Shown: positions 38,601-46,687 of the stretch, piece by piece
Numbering within the stretch: position 1 is the first letter of the stretch
How the letters are laid out: each line of letters starts with the position of its first letter
NCBI RefSeq assembly: GCF_963678635.1
Contig: NC_087066.1
Location: forward strand, 46,847,129-46,911,128
Origin: Symsagittifera roscoffensis
Lineage: Eukaryota; Xenacoelomorpha; Acoela; Convolutidae
Length of the DNA: 64,000 nucleotides
Direction of reading: 5' to 3'
The notes under the pieces: generated by a model
The model's input: the letters and a program-made list of their open reading frames with translations, nothing else
Told to the model about the DNA's origin: nothing
The model's database searches: none
Position numbers and translations under genes: made by a program

Positions 38601-40683
38601 GCGTTTTTTCGGCGCGCGCTCTCCCCTCAAATTTAGTCTATATTGGCGCCGAAGGCGCTTTTAGAAAAAATTTTGGGTCGGTCGGCCAAAAATTGATTTC
38701 TCAAAAAGTACCAAAGGGGGGACCCTTTGGGTCGGCAGGGGGTCGAATCCCTGAGGGAAGAAGGCGTCCGCCCCCCCCCCCCCACCCCCACCCCTAAATC
38801 CGCCCCTGGGTAGAAGGGAAGCAAAATTTCGTCAAACTTATTTCTCAAAAAATTATCTTTACACATAGTACGATGCAGTTTTTTCCGACCTATTTCGCAA
38901 TTAAAAATGATCATTTGGCGGCACTTTGGTTATTGCCTCAAAAAAGTCCTTTTTGTTAAATTGGTCGTGTAAAAAAGTTATTGGTTTTTCTCGAAATCAA
39001 ACACTGCCAGATCTGAGATTACGATTTCAATCAAAAGAAAACTTCGTGTAAATGTTTTCTGCATTAGAGATTGTGCCCTAATTTTAGTTAAAAAATTAGT
39101 TTTGGTCTTATGAAAAGGCCATTTTTGACAATTTCCCGTCTTAACTCAAAAATTTTGAGACTGTGGTTTGAATCCAAAAAACAGGTTATGGAGACTTCCC
39201 TACATAGCCGGCTACGCCCTAAATTTTGCAATGAAAAATAGTTATGGCATTATTAAAAGGCCTTTTTGACATTTTTTTCGCTGAATTTTTTTTCTTTTGT
39301 TTTTCTTTGTCTTTCATGAGCGAAGATACGAGGGCAAAACTGCGGATTAAATTGCAGGTCCAAAATGCAAATCCGTTAGTTTATTGCGCCCCGGCCGGTT
39401 GGAAGTGAACGGCCACTTGCGCCACGGCCACTGCCTCCTGGAAGTAAACGCCACGGCCGCTGACGTTTTCTGCGCCATGGCCGGCTGAAATTAAATTTAA
39501 AATTATGATTTTTTTGGTAGATCATTGGTAGATAGTGTTAACAAGTTCTCAAGCGAGCGTGGCTCAGATGCGAGGACGTGAGAATTTTAACCTGTAAGTC
39601 GAAGGTTCGACTCCGATTCCGGCACACAGTAAATAGCATGAAAAAAATTTTGGGTATTAATTTTGGCGACATAAAACGCTGGTCAAAATGGTGCCGCGCT
39701 TTTTTTTAACTGTTATTTATTCCGAACCCTCAGCGTAGTGAGGGAACGAACTATGGCATATGTTCTGTTTTTTGTTGCCAAACCTATGAGTTCTTAAGGG
39801 TCAAATGCGATAACACGTTAAAGAATTTCAGCCGTGATTCGAATTTTTCTAAAACAATTGTCTCAGTGTCAAGAAAAACAGGCCTTAATAATTCAATTAT
39901 TATAATACTTGAAAGAGATTGAGCTTTTGTCAGCAAGCCAGTTAAATTGTTAAAAATTCTTGCTGATTTTCGTAAATTTTTTGTTCTTCCTTATATTCAC
40001 TGAGTAAGAATGTTTTTCAGTCAGGAGAGGATCTAGGATTTTCTCGAGGAGGGGGCGGATTTTCGAAACTTTAAAAAAAAAATCGACTTTTTTCTAGGTC
40101 GTATAAATTGATTTTCAGAACAGTAAAAAGACCTTATTTTGACAAATTTGCGCCTTTAGAAAAATTTTAGGGTTGGTTGGCCTAAAATGAATGTCATTAG
40201 AATATACCAAAGGGGGGACTTTTTGTGCTCCAAAGTAAAAAAAAAGACAGAAAGGAAATCGGCGGACATTTAAAACTACGGATTTTCTTGAATTTCAAGT
40301 TAAATCCAATATTTTTTCAAAGCAAATATTATCATGAGCACAAGTTAAAAACATCAAAATAAGTTTACGGGAGCAATTTTGAGATCAAAAAGTTTTCAAA
40401 GGGAGGCGAGAACGAATCATCTCTTGACGACTCACAACATCGACATGAAGGCGAATCATCGGGGGGAGTTATAATACACGACATGCTCGAATACCACGAC
40501 GAGGAACCGAACGGCCGAGAAGCAGTGGTCACTTTTTCCACGAACGAGGACTCGGCTGCCTTGATCACGAACAATAATGTGCACCACAGAAGCCCAACTA
40601 GATTTAGACCGAATGGAGAATCGAGTATAGTCAAGAAAATTGAGACGACTTTAAAGATAGATTTGAAAAGTCAGACTATGTAA
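23451..40683 (+). CDS. SLC10-family sodium/bile-acid-type cotransporter, seven exons
   Basis: Coding exons: 23451-23667, 25283-25405, 30920-31156, 34697-34916, 35324-35478, 36845-37032 and 40402-40683. Phases agree at every junction and the sum is 1422 bp, giving 473 residues plus stop. SLC10 proteins are plasma-membrane transporters that couple sodium entry to uptake of bile salts or other organic anions. Family marks seen here are the SCCPGG motif after the third exon start and FETGFQN in exon 5, where the Glu and Gln belong to the sodium site. The N-terminus has sequons NTS and NGS before the first membrane segment, as in the family. The protein is longer than the usual ~350 residues because of a hydrophilic C-terminal tail in exons 6-7. 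Substrate cannot be deduced. Exons 1-6 are firm; exon 7 is likely. Confidence 0.92.
25283..25405 (+). CDS. SLC10-like exon 2
   Basis: A 123-bp exon with acceptor ending gtag at 25282 and donor G|gtaaaa at 25406, phase 1 on both sides. It encodes a short loop and a membrane segment including VLRRPFGPLIGFFCQF and LLLPLVTLGI. The basic-Pro-x-Gly and Cys-Gln-Phe pattern matches the second transmembrane region of bile-acid transporters. The open frame read on the opposite strand here is a shadow. Confidence 0.88.
   Translation, partial: ESVCRGVICGMCCGDRSDHSLGSFVSSSSCPSSLLESVVQ
25736..27327 (+). repeat. Three tandem ~530-bp units, GTTCCGACTTTCG family
   Basis: Head-to-tail units at 25736-26263, 26264-26799 and 26800-27327. 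Each begins GTTCCGACTTTCGATA with a small hairpin (CTTTCG..CGAAAG) and ends CAGGGCTTCGCCCTG (6-bp stem) followed by ATACGAGCAGTCTTGTT. In the middle is a CpG-rich palindrome (GCGCGA-TATATT-TCGCGC) flanked by TTAACGCG. The array lies in intron 2 of the SLC10-like gene in the same orientation. Minus-strand open frames of 60-83 codons inside the units are by-products. Confidence 0.93.
27372..28644. other. Spacer between two tandem blocks
   Basis: About 1.27 kb separating the two arrays. It contains the degenerate element at 28123-28402 and a 70-codon open frame at 27415-27627 without splice context. That frame overlaps a minus-strand frame of similar length; I credit neither. Confidence 0.4.
28123..28402 (-). 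mobile_element. Rearranged CAGGGGCGGATC-family element
   Basis: Outer ends 'cagtagcggatt' and 'ctggatgcgcccctg' are degenerate family termini. Inside, the block 'ttgcctgaggcgcggaaaa' is repeated three times (28268-28330). Just outside, 'ggatgcgccccggccatg' plus about 12 bp is repeated twice (28409 and 28441). Flanks GTCAAAAT and ATCAAAGG match at five of eight positions, which is weak support for an old target duplication. Confidence 0.5.
28645..29874 (+). repeat. Second block of ~530-bp units, copied from the first
   Basis: Partial unit 28645-28807, then full units 28808-29345 and 29346-29874. The block plus about 45 bp of non-repeat flank ('aatgttttcatggctggcca') matches 26099-27371 nearly base for base. 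It is therefore a 1.27-kb segmental duplication of part of the first array, not an independent set of insertions. Confidence 0.9.
30828..30900 (-). other. tRNA-like sequence (probable SINE head) next to exon 3
   Basis: The minus strand reads 'gcggtggtagagtggttac' (A-box-like) and, about 40 bp on, 'tgttcgaggcc' (B box). The order and spacing resemble a tRNA-Glu. Pairing of the acceptor stem is poor, so a tRNA-derived SINE or pseudogene is likelier than a functional tRNA. It ends 19 bp before the exon 3 boundary. Confidence 0.55.
30920..31156 (+). CDS. SLC10-like exon 3 with CCPGG motif
   Basis: A 237-bp exon, phase 1 in and out, acceptor ttgttctag at 30919 and donor gtaagg at 31157. It opens with LSQNVLMSALINSCCPGG, the family hallmark, continues with SNFLTHLTRGDVALSVTMS and a membrane segment, and ends in a loop (SVDPPYVQIAGSL). 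GC content is clearly above the surroundings. A tRNA-like sequence ends only 19 bp upstream of the exon. Confidence 0.95.
31261..31419 (+). mobile_element. 159-bp MITE, CAGGGGCGGATC family
   Basis: Starts CAGGGGTGGATCTAAG and ends TAAATCCACCCCTG, a nearly perfect inverted pair. It lies in intron 3 of the SLC10-like gene, about 100 bp downstream of exon 3. Flanking octamers no longer match convincingly. Confidence 0.7.
31420..32540. other. Intron 3, no feature seen
   Basis: AT-rich intronic sequence of the SLC10-like gene without recognisable repeats or exon-like frames. Confidence 0.5.
32550..32725. repeat. Three tandem 57-bp units
   Basis: The block 'aaacaaactgattc' through 'ttctgcttttattcagta' occurs three times with a 57-bp period (starts near 32553, 32610 and 32667). 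The third is more diverged. It lies in intron 3 of the SLC10-like gene. Confidence 0.9.
32961..33270. mobile_element. 310-bp inverted-repeat element
   Basis: Ends are GGGATCAACCGTACAATCTC and its inverse GATTGTACGGTTGATCCC, followed inward by C- and G-rich runs. ATTTTT flanks both sides directly (32955-32960 and 33271-33276), although such a sequence is weak evidence in AT-rich DNA. No coding capacity. Confidence 0.7.
33539..33684. repeat. Tandem duplication of about 72 bp
   Basis: Two adjacent copies share 'ttaagacagaaaaaagtcgg', 'gtgcatttaaagatttgtg' and 'aaagatttttca'. The open frame at 33640-33861 starts in the second copy and is not credited as a gene. Confidence 0.8.
34291..34390 (+). 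repeat. 5' fragment of the GTTCCGACTTTCG family
   Basis: 'tccgactttcgaagaaagtaag' region with 'atgctcgaggtggttttttt' and 'attcaggcca'. Only the first ~100 bp of the unit is recognisable. It lies in intron 3 of the SLC10-like gene. Confidence 0.5.
34697..34916 (+). CDS. SLC10-like exon 4
   Basis: A 220-bp exon, acceptor cttgttccag at 34696, donor AG|gtaaaa at 34917, entering in phase 1 and leaving in phase 2. It encodes a conserved cytoplasmic-facing stretch (SLIIPLLIGVLLKYF), a basic segment and two hydrophobic stretches (IIIITLLATTVIFGFLY and IFSGLLVALAGFFFGY), matching the middle transmembrane helices of the family. Confidence 0.93.
35324..35478 (+). CDS. SLC10-like exon 5 with sodium-site motif
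   Basis: A 155-bp exon, acceptor acgcgcag at 35323 and donor ACAG|gtcagt at 35479, phase 2 in and phase 1 out. It encodes RLPEKQCRAVCFETGFQN followed by the helix AISFAVIQLGF and MFAFPLWYA. The FETGxQN motif is diagnostic; Glu and Gln contribute to sodium binding in ASBT/NTCP-type proteins. An inverted-repeat element begins about 17 bp downstream of the donor. Confidence 0.94.
35496..35691. mobile_element. Inverted-repeat element hugging the exon 5 donor
   Basis: The left end GGACCAAGGGAACAATCCCC pairs with GGGGAGATTGTTCACATGGACC at the right. An internal copy of the right arm (35530-35555) also pairs with the left, giving a tight hairpin. It begins about 17 bp after the exon 5 splice donor at 35479. 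Confidence 0.65.
36099..36653 (+). repeat. Single ~555-bp unit of the GTTCCGACTTTCG family
   Basis: The start motif is duplicated ('gttccgactttcgatacg' at 36099 and a variant at 36126). The rest follows the family order to 'gagcagtcttgtt' at 36653. It lies in intron 5 of the SLC10-like gene in sense orientation. Confidence 0.9.
36845..37032 (+). CDS. SLC10-like exon 6: last membrane segment and start of tail
   Basis: A 188-bp exon after the acceptor cgtttcag at 36844. It completes the last transmembrane helix (GVYSTIFVFAFHVHKRV) and starts a charged cytoplasmic tail that ends in EEEE. A donor AG|gtcaga at 37033 gives phase 0. If that donor is not used, the frame runs on to a stop at 37162-37164 and adds about 44 residues of non-conserved type. 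A short or retained-intron form is therefore possible. Confidence 0.88.
37228..38223. repeat. 83-bp minisatellite, twelve copies
   Basis: Exactly twelve 83-bp units (996 bp), each starting 'tttcggtgaatgagaactta' and ending 'ggatggtcacttg'. All look identical except the eleventh, which has two single-base changes. A partial unit start (tttcggt) follows. Since 83 is not a multiple of three, it is not coding. It lies in the intron between exons 6 and 7 of the SLC10-like gene. Confidence 0.97.
38372..38808 (+). mobile_element. 437-bp hAT-type MITE with perfect 8-bp target duplication
   Basis: The reference copy of the family. It starts CAGGGGCGGATCAAGG and ends TAAATCCGCCCCTG, flanked by GGTAGAAG at 38364-38371 and again at 38809-38816. 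It contains 'aggtcgaccgaattgattt', 'ggcgccgaaggcgc' and 'gaccctttgggtcggcaggg'. Non-autonomous, with no transposase frame. It lies in the last intron of the SLC10-like gene. Confidence 0.92.
38950..39260. repeat. Degenerate ~200-bp tandem family
   Basis: Loose repeats of the theme also seen at 9640-9960 and 12480-13130 ('agatctgagatt', 'tctgcattag', 'gccctaa', 'aggttatgg'). Confidence 0.4.
39381..39490. repeat. Short GC-rich repeat island
   Basis: About 110 bp that is much richer in G and C than its flanks. It contains three variants of 'gcgcc-cggcc' followed by 'ggaagtgaacg' or 'ggaagtaaacg'. It looks like a decayed tandem of ~35-40 bp units. Confidence 0.55.
39555..39625 (+). other. tRNA-like sequence (probable SINE head)
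   Basis: A-box-like 'tggctcagatgcgagg' and a perfect-looking B box GGTTCGACTCC (39604-39614) at tRNA spacing, within a 71-bp segment. Acceptor arms pair poorly and no 3' poly-A or other tail is obvious, so a SINE remnant or tRNA pseudogene is more likely than an active tRNA. Confidence 0.5.
40022..40225 (+). mobile_element. Truncated CAGGGGCGGATC-family element
   Basis: Begins 'caggagaggatctaggattttctcgagg', the family's left end, and continues to the 'accaaaggggggactttttg' block. The right terminus is absent. It ends about 175 bp before exon 7 of the SLC10-like gene. Confidence 0.65.
40402..40683 (+). CDS. SLC10-like exon 7: C-terminal tail (probable)
   Basis: An open, GC-richer frame after a weak acceptor (tttcaaag at 40401; ttttgag at 40383 is an alternative). 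It is in phase 0 with exon 6 and ends at TAA 40681-40683. It encodes about 93 hydrophilic residues, including NESSLDDSQHRHEGESSGG, SPTRFRPNGESS and a basic end. The composition continues the charged tail of exon 6. No membrane segment or domain. The assignment rests on phase and composition; an AGTAAA that could act as a polyadenylation signal lies near 40731. Confidence 0.65.
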   Translation, partial: GGENESSLDDSQHRHEGESSGGVIIHDMLEYHDEEPNGREAVVTFSTNEDSAALITNNNVHHRSPTRFRPNGESSIVKKIETTLKIDLKSQTM

Positions 40684-41154
40684 TTTGCTTTGAGTATGTC
40701 AACTTAGCAGTCAGAATTCATTTTTAGTGGAGTAAATAATTAGCTCAAAGCAGAAACCAAGTAAAATGATATTGCCCAACGTTCTTGCATAACTTAAAGT
40801 TTCAGCGATTTACGCAAGAATGAAGCTTTTTTTCAATTTTAATTTCTAAGTCAGATTTCCATTCCGGTTGTTTAAAAAAATTGTAAATCGAGCCAGCTGC
40901 AACCAAACAACAAAATTCAATTTTTATAGAAAAAGATTTTCAATTAAAAAAAATTTGTTCAATTTCAAAATCAAAAATTGAATACAAAAATATATTAAAT
41001 TTACTTCGTTTCTGGCTAGAAAAACAGTGGCTATATTTATGGTTCAGTTCAATAATTTCAAAAAATCTAGTGGTGCATAACTAGTCTATTATTTTTTACC
41101 TGACGTCTCTTTTTAGTGAGTAATTTCCTTCTGAATAAAATAGTCTTCAGATAA

Positions 41155-41851
41155 ATTTATTTTTTGCGCTATTTAAGATCTAGTAATGAAGAGCATGTGT
41201 TGTTTAGGGGTGGGAGAGTAGTTGAATGGGGCACCATAGATAATGAAATCAGAAATTTTTCTATAGCAAACAGCATTCCCAAAGTTTTTATTTCAAAACG
41301 TTTTGAAGCGACAAGTTTTGACGGCAATTTACTACGCGTACATTGCTGGTTGATTGCTTAGTTATCTAGTCTAAGTTATAAGTCTCACCTACGGTCTTCA
41401 AATTTCTAGACATTATGGTTATACTTTAAAAATTTAGTTAGAAAAGAGTATGAATTTATGTAATGGATAGTTAAAAATAACTATTTAAACAATTAATGAA
41501 CAATTGTCTTTAGTACCAATAGAGATGGGGTCAATACCTAGTTTTTACTTTTAAACTAACAATTGAATTGCCTGTAATCCGCGTCTAGAATGCTGATTGA
41601 TTCGTCCAACTATTGTTTTTCAGAGTATTGGGTCATCAGTTCGTCTAGATCAGTGTTACTGTTTTTTTATTTGGGAACTTATAAAAATTCTAAGATCGTA
41701 TTTTAATAAATTTGTAAAAATAAAAAAAACAAAAGAAAGAAAGAAAATTTTCCCAGAAATTGTTAACTCATCAGAGCGAGTGGAAATGAGAGCGGGAATA
41801 AAAAATTATGAAGATTTTAGACAGGTCCAATCTTCAAAGTACAATGTCTAA
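41155..41851 (+). CDS. Two-exon candidate gene with FGF-like features
   Basis: Exon A is open from 41155 and ends at a donor CGC|gtacat (41338). Exon B begins after a strong acceptor (tattgtttttcag, 41622) at 41623 and ends at TAA 41849-41851. Both are in phase 0. Exon A contains GGRVVEWGTIDNEIRNF, then PKVFISKRF and SFDGNLLR. Exon B contains DQCYCFFIWELI, then FNKFVKIKKTKERKKIFPEI. The spacing GRV, then V-x-I about 24 residues on, then DG-x-LL with the intron immediately after, followed by a C-x-F-x-x-E-x7-Y stretch and a basic end, resembles fibroblast growth factors, whose second core intron lies at this point. I have not seen a start exon or signal peptide. This is a by-eye resemblance. 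Confidence 0.4.
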
Positions 41852-42407
41852 TTTTTATTTTCATAGGTTTTGTTTCATCGGATGTCTGTTTCATCCTCCG
41901 GTCTTTGAAAAACTTTCAGTAGTCTCTTTTTTGAAAATTTTTAGTTTCAAAAAGCTTTTTTTTCGTTCCGTATTTGATTTGCAGAAGTTCTATTTTTTTG
42001 TGTCTTTGCTAGGCTCCGAAAAGACTGGTTGCTTATCGCTTTAGTGTCTGCTTTTCAAGGCAAAACAGTTTAACCGGTGAGCCTGTATGGCGACACACTT
42101 TTTTGATATCCGACAACTTAGTCCGACAATATAAAGTGGAAAGAAGTCGCTCTAACCTTAAGTAAACAATTAAACCAATAGTCTTTTATGTCCGTGTAGT
42201 ATATGCAATTTTACAACTCACCCCCTTTTTTAGACAAAAAGCTGCTCGATACTTATTTTTACATTGGTATCAAATTATGTTTTACATATCGTGAAAGAGG
42301 TTTAGGTTGAATATTTGAAAAAGGCATGACACCTAAAGCTGAAATCTAATAGTTAAAAAAAGAAGCGAACTAGTTTGAATCAATCATTTCTTTTCAATTG
42401 CTTTTAG

Positions 42408-42575
42408 AGCTTTTCCTTCACCCTTATTTACATTGATATCATAGCCGATTTGATCCAATTCTTACTCGCTGTCCTGATTCTGGTAGTACTCATCAACGTC
42501 GAATACAGGCTGATTTTGTGTTGCGAGTTGATAGATTGGGTTTTGCTCCTCAAAACTGCAGTGACACCATTCTAG
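42408..42575 (+). CDS. Orphan exon with a membrane segment
   Basis: After an acceptor (ttgcttttag, 42407) the frame is open for 55 codons to TAG at 42573-42575. The codon composition is richer in C and G than the flanks. It encodes a hydrophobic stretch (LIQFLLAVLILVVLINVEYR) followed by LILCCELIDWVLLLKT. Likely the last exon of a membrane protein, or an internal exon with an unseen donor. It lies 1.7 kb downstream of the SLC10-like stop on the same strand. No family recognised. Confidence 0.4.
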   Translation, partial: SFSFTLIYIDIIADLIQFLLAVLILVVLINVEYRLILCCELIDWVLLLKTAVTPF

Positions 42576-43340
42576 CTTTTTCTTGTTCTGATTTTATTTG
42601 TGTGTTTTTAGACTGAGAGTTTACAATTCATAACCCGTTCAAACTCTGCTGTCAAACATCCTGTTTCTTTTTTCTGTTTATTACAGAAGTTGATTATGTG
42701 GAAATTTTGGGTCATACGCAAGTTAAGTATGGTTTATTTCTGTGTCCTACCCAAATCAAGCATTAGTATTCTTTGTCTTACACAAAAACCCCCCGCGATA
42801 AAAAGAAGAGAAGCGAAATTAACTTCTCAGTTTCAACCTGATCGTAACATAAATAACAAAGCATACAACTTTCACTTTGGGTTGATATTAACTATATGAA
42901 ATAAAAAAGGAAAAGAACACTGTAAGAGTAATAAGGCGAGAAGAAACAATTTAAATTTTTGATTTGACAAAATTGTTGTCATAACTAGCATACTTTGTTT
43001 CAGTTTTGATAAGAAAGAGAGTTGAATTGGAATCAAAACAAAATCAAAAATTAAAAAAATAAAATTGAAGACCAATTAAAAATGGGTATCATGTTCAATG
43101 AGATAAGAGAAATACTTTCTCTTCGGTTTTAAGCCCGTTCACCAATCCATAATCTCAGTTTTAGTTAAGATATGTTGGTCCTCCTTTATATGATGTGCAA
43201 TTTCACGAAAGCAATCATATTAATGATGCGGTCCAATTCTCAAAGTGTTGCTTCTGAAAGTCCGAAGTTTTTAAGGGTTTGAAGGCCTGCGTTTAGTGGA
43301 TTCTAAACTATCGAATTGATAATTTGGCTTGATTTTTCAG

Positions 43341-44462
43341 GAGCGACTCACAGCATATAGCCACCAATAATCATTTGCGCTGGTTAAAAGAATATGGTTC
43401 CATGAATTTAAAAGTCTACGTAAAGCCACCTTTAAATGCTGGCATAAATCTCCGGCGGGTCAAGTCGAACAACTTTGTTTGCCCATTTATGATAATGAAA
43501 ATTGGTAAAAACGGTACTCATTTTTGAGAAAGAAATAGATGATATCTTCTTTTGATGAAATGCTTCTAGTTTGCTTTTTGTAACTTGAAAATTGAAAAAC
43601 TCATAATTGATGTCATCGGTCCCTACTTGGAACCTAAGAGGAATCCGATGGTGCTAATTAATAGAATATGTTTGAAACAACTTTACATTGGCTAGTTTTT
43701 TCATCGAGGGTTCCACTCTAATAGTTATCGTTTTTGTACGTAGGGTAGTTTTAAATTCCTTTAAGTGCAATGGTGAATTTTCAAGGATAACACCGCCTGA
43801 ATACGAAATGATTATAGAATCGTAAAGCTAGTTTATTTCAAGCTCCTGGCCTTTTGTAATATATTTTGCAATTTTTTAAGTTCGAAAAAATAAGTCTCCG
43901 CTATTGGGTTCCGATCCTTCTATTTTTATTTTATTTTGAGGATGGTCCGTAATTGATGCGTACTTGACTGTTTTCGATTTCAGTAAGGAACTTATTCCGT
44001 CTCTACGCAATTTTGGCATATTCTTTTGAGTGTCATGCAGAACCGCCATTCACTGCAGTATACCAGGCGAATCAAATGTTCTTTCTGTTGTAAACAAAAG
44101 AATGTTTAATTCACCTGATTTTTTACAATGAATCTTTTTCTGTTTAAAAACTTTTCCTTTTCAGTCAAATTTATGCTTCTCGCAAGTGCTTGAAAAGAAA
44201 AAACAAACACAAGCACGCAAGAAAGTTCTTAATTAGCGACATCCAACAAAAAAAAGAACACTGGTATTCTTTTTTCATTAGGATTAAATTAAATTTACTG
44301 CTCAGTATACAAAAAGTTAGTCACAATAAAAAAGCAATAAGGTTTAAGCGTTATGAAAGCTTGAATAAAAAAAAATATTTGAAATTGTTTCAAAGTAGAA
44401 AAAACTGGTTTAATTTTAACTATTTTTTTCAAATGATTGCCCTATTGAACTATTGCTTATAA
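43341..44462 (+). CDS. Three-exon candidate gene, possibly FGF-like
   Basis: Exon a 43341-43504 (acceptor gatttttcag, donor G|gtaaaa), exon b 43984-44089 (acceptor cgatttcag, donor TT|gtaaac) and exon c from 44165 (acceptor ttccttttcag) to the stop at 44460-44462. The frame stays open and phases agree at both junctions (1, then 2). Exon b is 106 bp; the middle core exon of many FGF genes is 104 bp. Exon a reads HLRWLKEYGS and GINLRRVKSNNFVC; exon b reads SFECHAEPPFTAVY; exon c starts IYASRKCLKRKNKHK and is very basic. A second frame, open 44420-44686, continues after a run of eight T, so exon c may be frameshifted or end early. The first exon is not identified. Confidence 0.45.
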
Positions 44463-44689
44463 GTATTTTTGATTTTCTGAAATTTGTTAATAAGATAGAG
44501 ATTGACTTTTCTTTATACTTACCATATTTACAAAACGAAATAATGCCTTTTTGTTTCGAGTACTTATCAATTCTAAATGATGTTCCCAATTTAAAAACTA
44601 TGCCTGCTGGAGAAATTGAAACAACGCGGGATGATTTTGGTGCAATAGTTGTTTTTATCAAGAACTACATTTTGAAAAAAGCTTAGATA

Positions 44690-45730
44690 TGGATAACTAT
44701 TGCTTCTTATTTTACAAATAAGTACTGCTATATGGATTTTTTTAAAACTCTAACTAAGAACTTGCAAAATTTTATTGATTTAATACTTTGAAAAATAAAA
44801 GAAGCCGTACACAATACATTTAGAATGAATGCGTCCTTGGCTGAAATTCATGTTTTTATGTTTACGGGATAATCGTGTTAGTACCAAAAGTTGAAACAAA
44901 ATTTGTATAACCTATAAGATTAAATTTTTCACCATTAACAGCACTGTGTTAGATCTAGATTTGTTCAGCTGTAGAAGCTGTATTTTACAATATTGTTAAT
45001 AACTGTCAAAAGTAATAAGCAAATATGTTGCTCCAGTGTATAGTAAAAATTAAGTTTCAAGGTCGTTATTTCTATTTTGTATCCCACGGGATGTTGGTAC
45101 AAGTTATTATGCAATTGTATTTTAGTTTCAGACGGAGACTGATCTAGTTTAAAATAACAAATTCACACTCATAATCGTTATAGTCTCCTGGAATGTAATC
45201 ATCACTAAATTTGTGGATTTGTTAAGGTGAATGATAATCGTTATATCGAATGAAAAAAATTTTTCACTATTCGACCTTTCAGGCGATTGAAAATTTCATT
45301 GAAATTTGACGTAAGCCTGAGTTTGTGTTGGGGATTTATATCCTTGAAATGGTTGACTACTCTTGACCTACAGCTATAGTAATGAGAAGTTCTGTTTGCA
45401 TTCTCTCTTATTTGAAGTTATGTGCTTTTTGCGCTTGTTGATCTTTATATTTAAAGCAATGGCTTCTCGTATAGCCTGAAATTCAACACATTTGCAAAAC
45501 ATTCTTTGTTTCTATGTTCATACGGATTATAAACTGCGTTTAATTTATGATCGGGTTATTCCTGTTAACTTTTTAAGTTGATTTTCATTCCCTCTATTTC
45601 GTAAATATTAGCTACGCTACTGGGTGCTGATCCAGCAAAATCACAACTTTTTGCAAAACTCAAGTCTTTTGTAGCTATGTGATTTTTTTAATTGTTGCCT
45701 AGTTGCGGGTGGATTCTCAATTAGGAACTG
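44690..45730. other. No feature seen
   Basis: AT-rich sequence between the candidate gene and the minus-strand gag. No exon-like frame and no pol-like sequence. Confidence 0.45.
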
Positions 45731-45739
45731 ATGTGCCTT

Positions 45740-46556
45740 TTAAAGAGGGCTTGGCGGGTTTAAGCATCCCACAAAAAATTCCACTTTCTTTGCTGTTCTT
45801 TGATAATCTTTATTAAAAAATGGATTAGGCCATCCACAATCTACTGCGAAGTTTAATCTATGTATGTAACTTTTGATAAGTTCAACCGGTTGTATTTTAA
45901 TGTTTTCTGTGTCTATTTGTCTTCTATATTTGTCATCAGTGAATCTAGTTATAAACAGATCTCTAATATTGTTCCAAGGTAAACCTGCTGCTAATACCTG
46001 ATACCATTTGTCGGCTGGACCTCTTAAAATTGAACCGTATAAAGCTCTTTGTCTGTTATCATATGCGTCTTGATCGTCACATGGGCCTGCTGGTCTAGTG
46101 CCTAGGGAAAATGCTATCTTTTTTATTATTATATTAGAAAGATCACTTGCATCTTCATTTTGATCTAAATCGGTATTTTTTTGAGTGCTAAATCTGGATA
46201 TGCAATTAAGTTTGGGTTTGATGAATATAAATTTTTTGGTGAATTTATCAATAGTGCTATAGGGTTGGTTAAGCTGTTTTAGAATATAAAATATTTCTGG
46301 GGTATTGCTACAAGAAATAATGGCTAATTCGTGATTATTTTTGGTTGGATGTGTGGACAAAATGTTGACTTGATCCTTTTGGATGTTGGTGATATACCAC
46401 ATAATTTTTGCGGGTTTCATTTTTAGTTTTAGTTTTGAAATTATTTCTGTTGTATTTACTTGATAAAAGCTGGTCATAGTATTTTCATCAAACTGCACAA
46501 CTAAGTTTTCGGTTAAATTATCGTAAACGTTGTAAGAATTTACTGCTTTTTGAAGT
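45740..46556 (-). CDS. Retrotransposon Gag-like protein
   Basis: The minus strand is open for about 270 codons; the first clear in-frame Met-type start is near 46498. The C-terminal half carries a Gag core pattern: RQRALYGSILRGPADKWYQ, then WNNIRDLFITRFTDDKYRR, then ELIKSYIHRLNFAVDCGWP and a final FFVGCL. This matches the retrotransposon Gag of Ty3/Gypsy-like elements, which packages element RNA. Upstream in the protein is an Asn/Ile/Lys-rich domain of unknown function. It ends at a stop without zinc knuckles, and no protease, RT or integrase follows to 41 kb, so the element is incomplete. Confidence 0.7.
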
Positions 46557-46687
46557 TAATGAGTTCCAAACTTCAAGCATTTCGTTACATTTATTTTTGG
46601 GTAGTCCAGATCATATTGAGGAAAAATAATTAGTTTCTAGCAATAATTTGTTTGTTTTTTTGTTTTGTTGTTCGGTATTGGATGATA

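Noticed and set aside
40365-40634. 89-codon minus-strand frame
   Set aside because: Shadow of the + strand exon 7 of the transporter gene, which has matching phase and composition.
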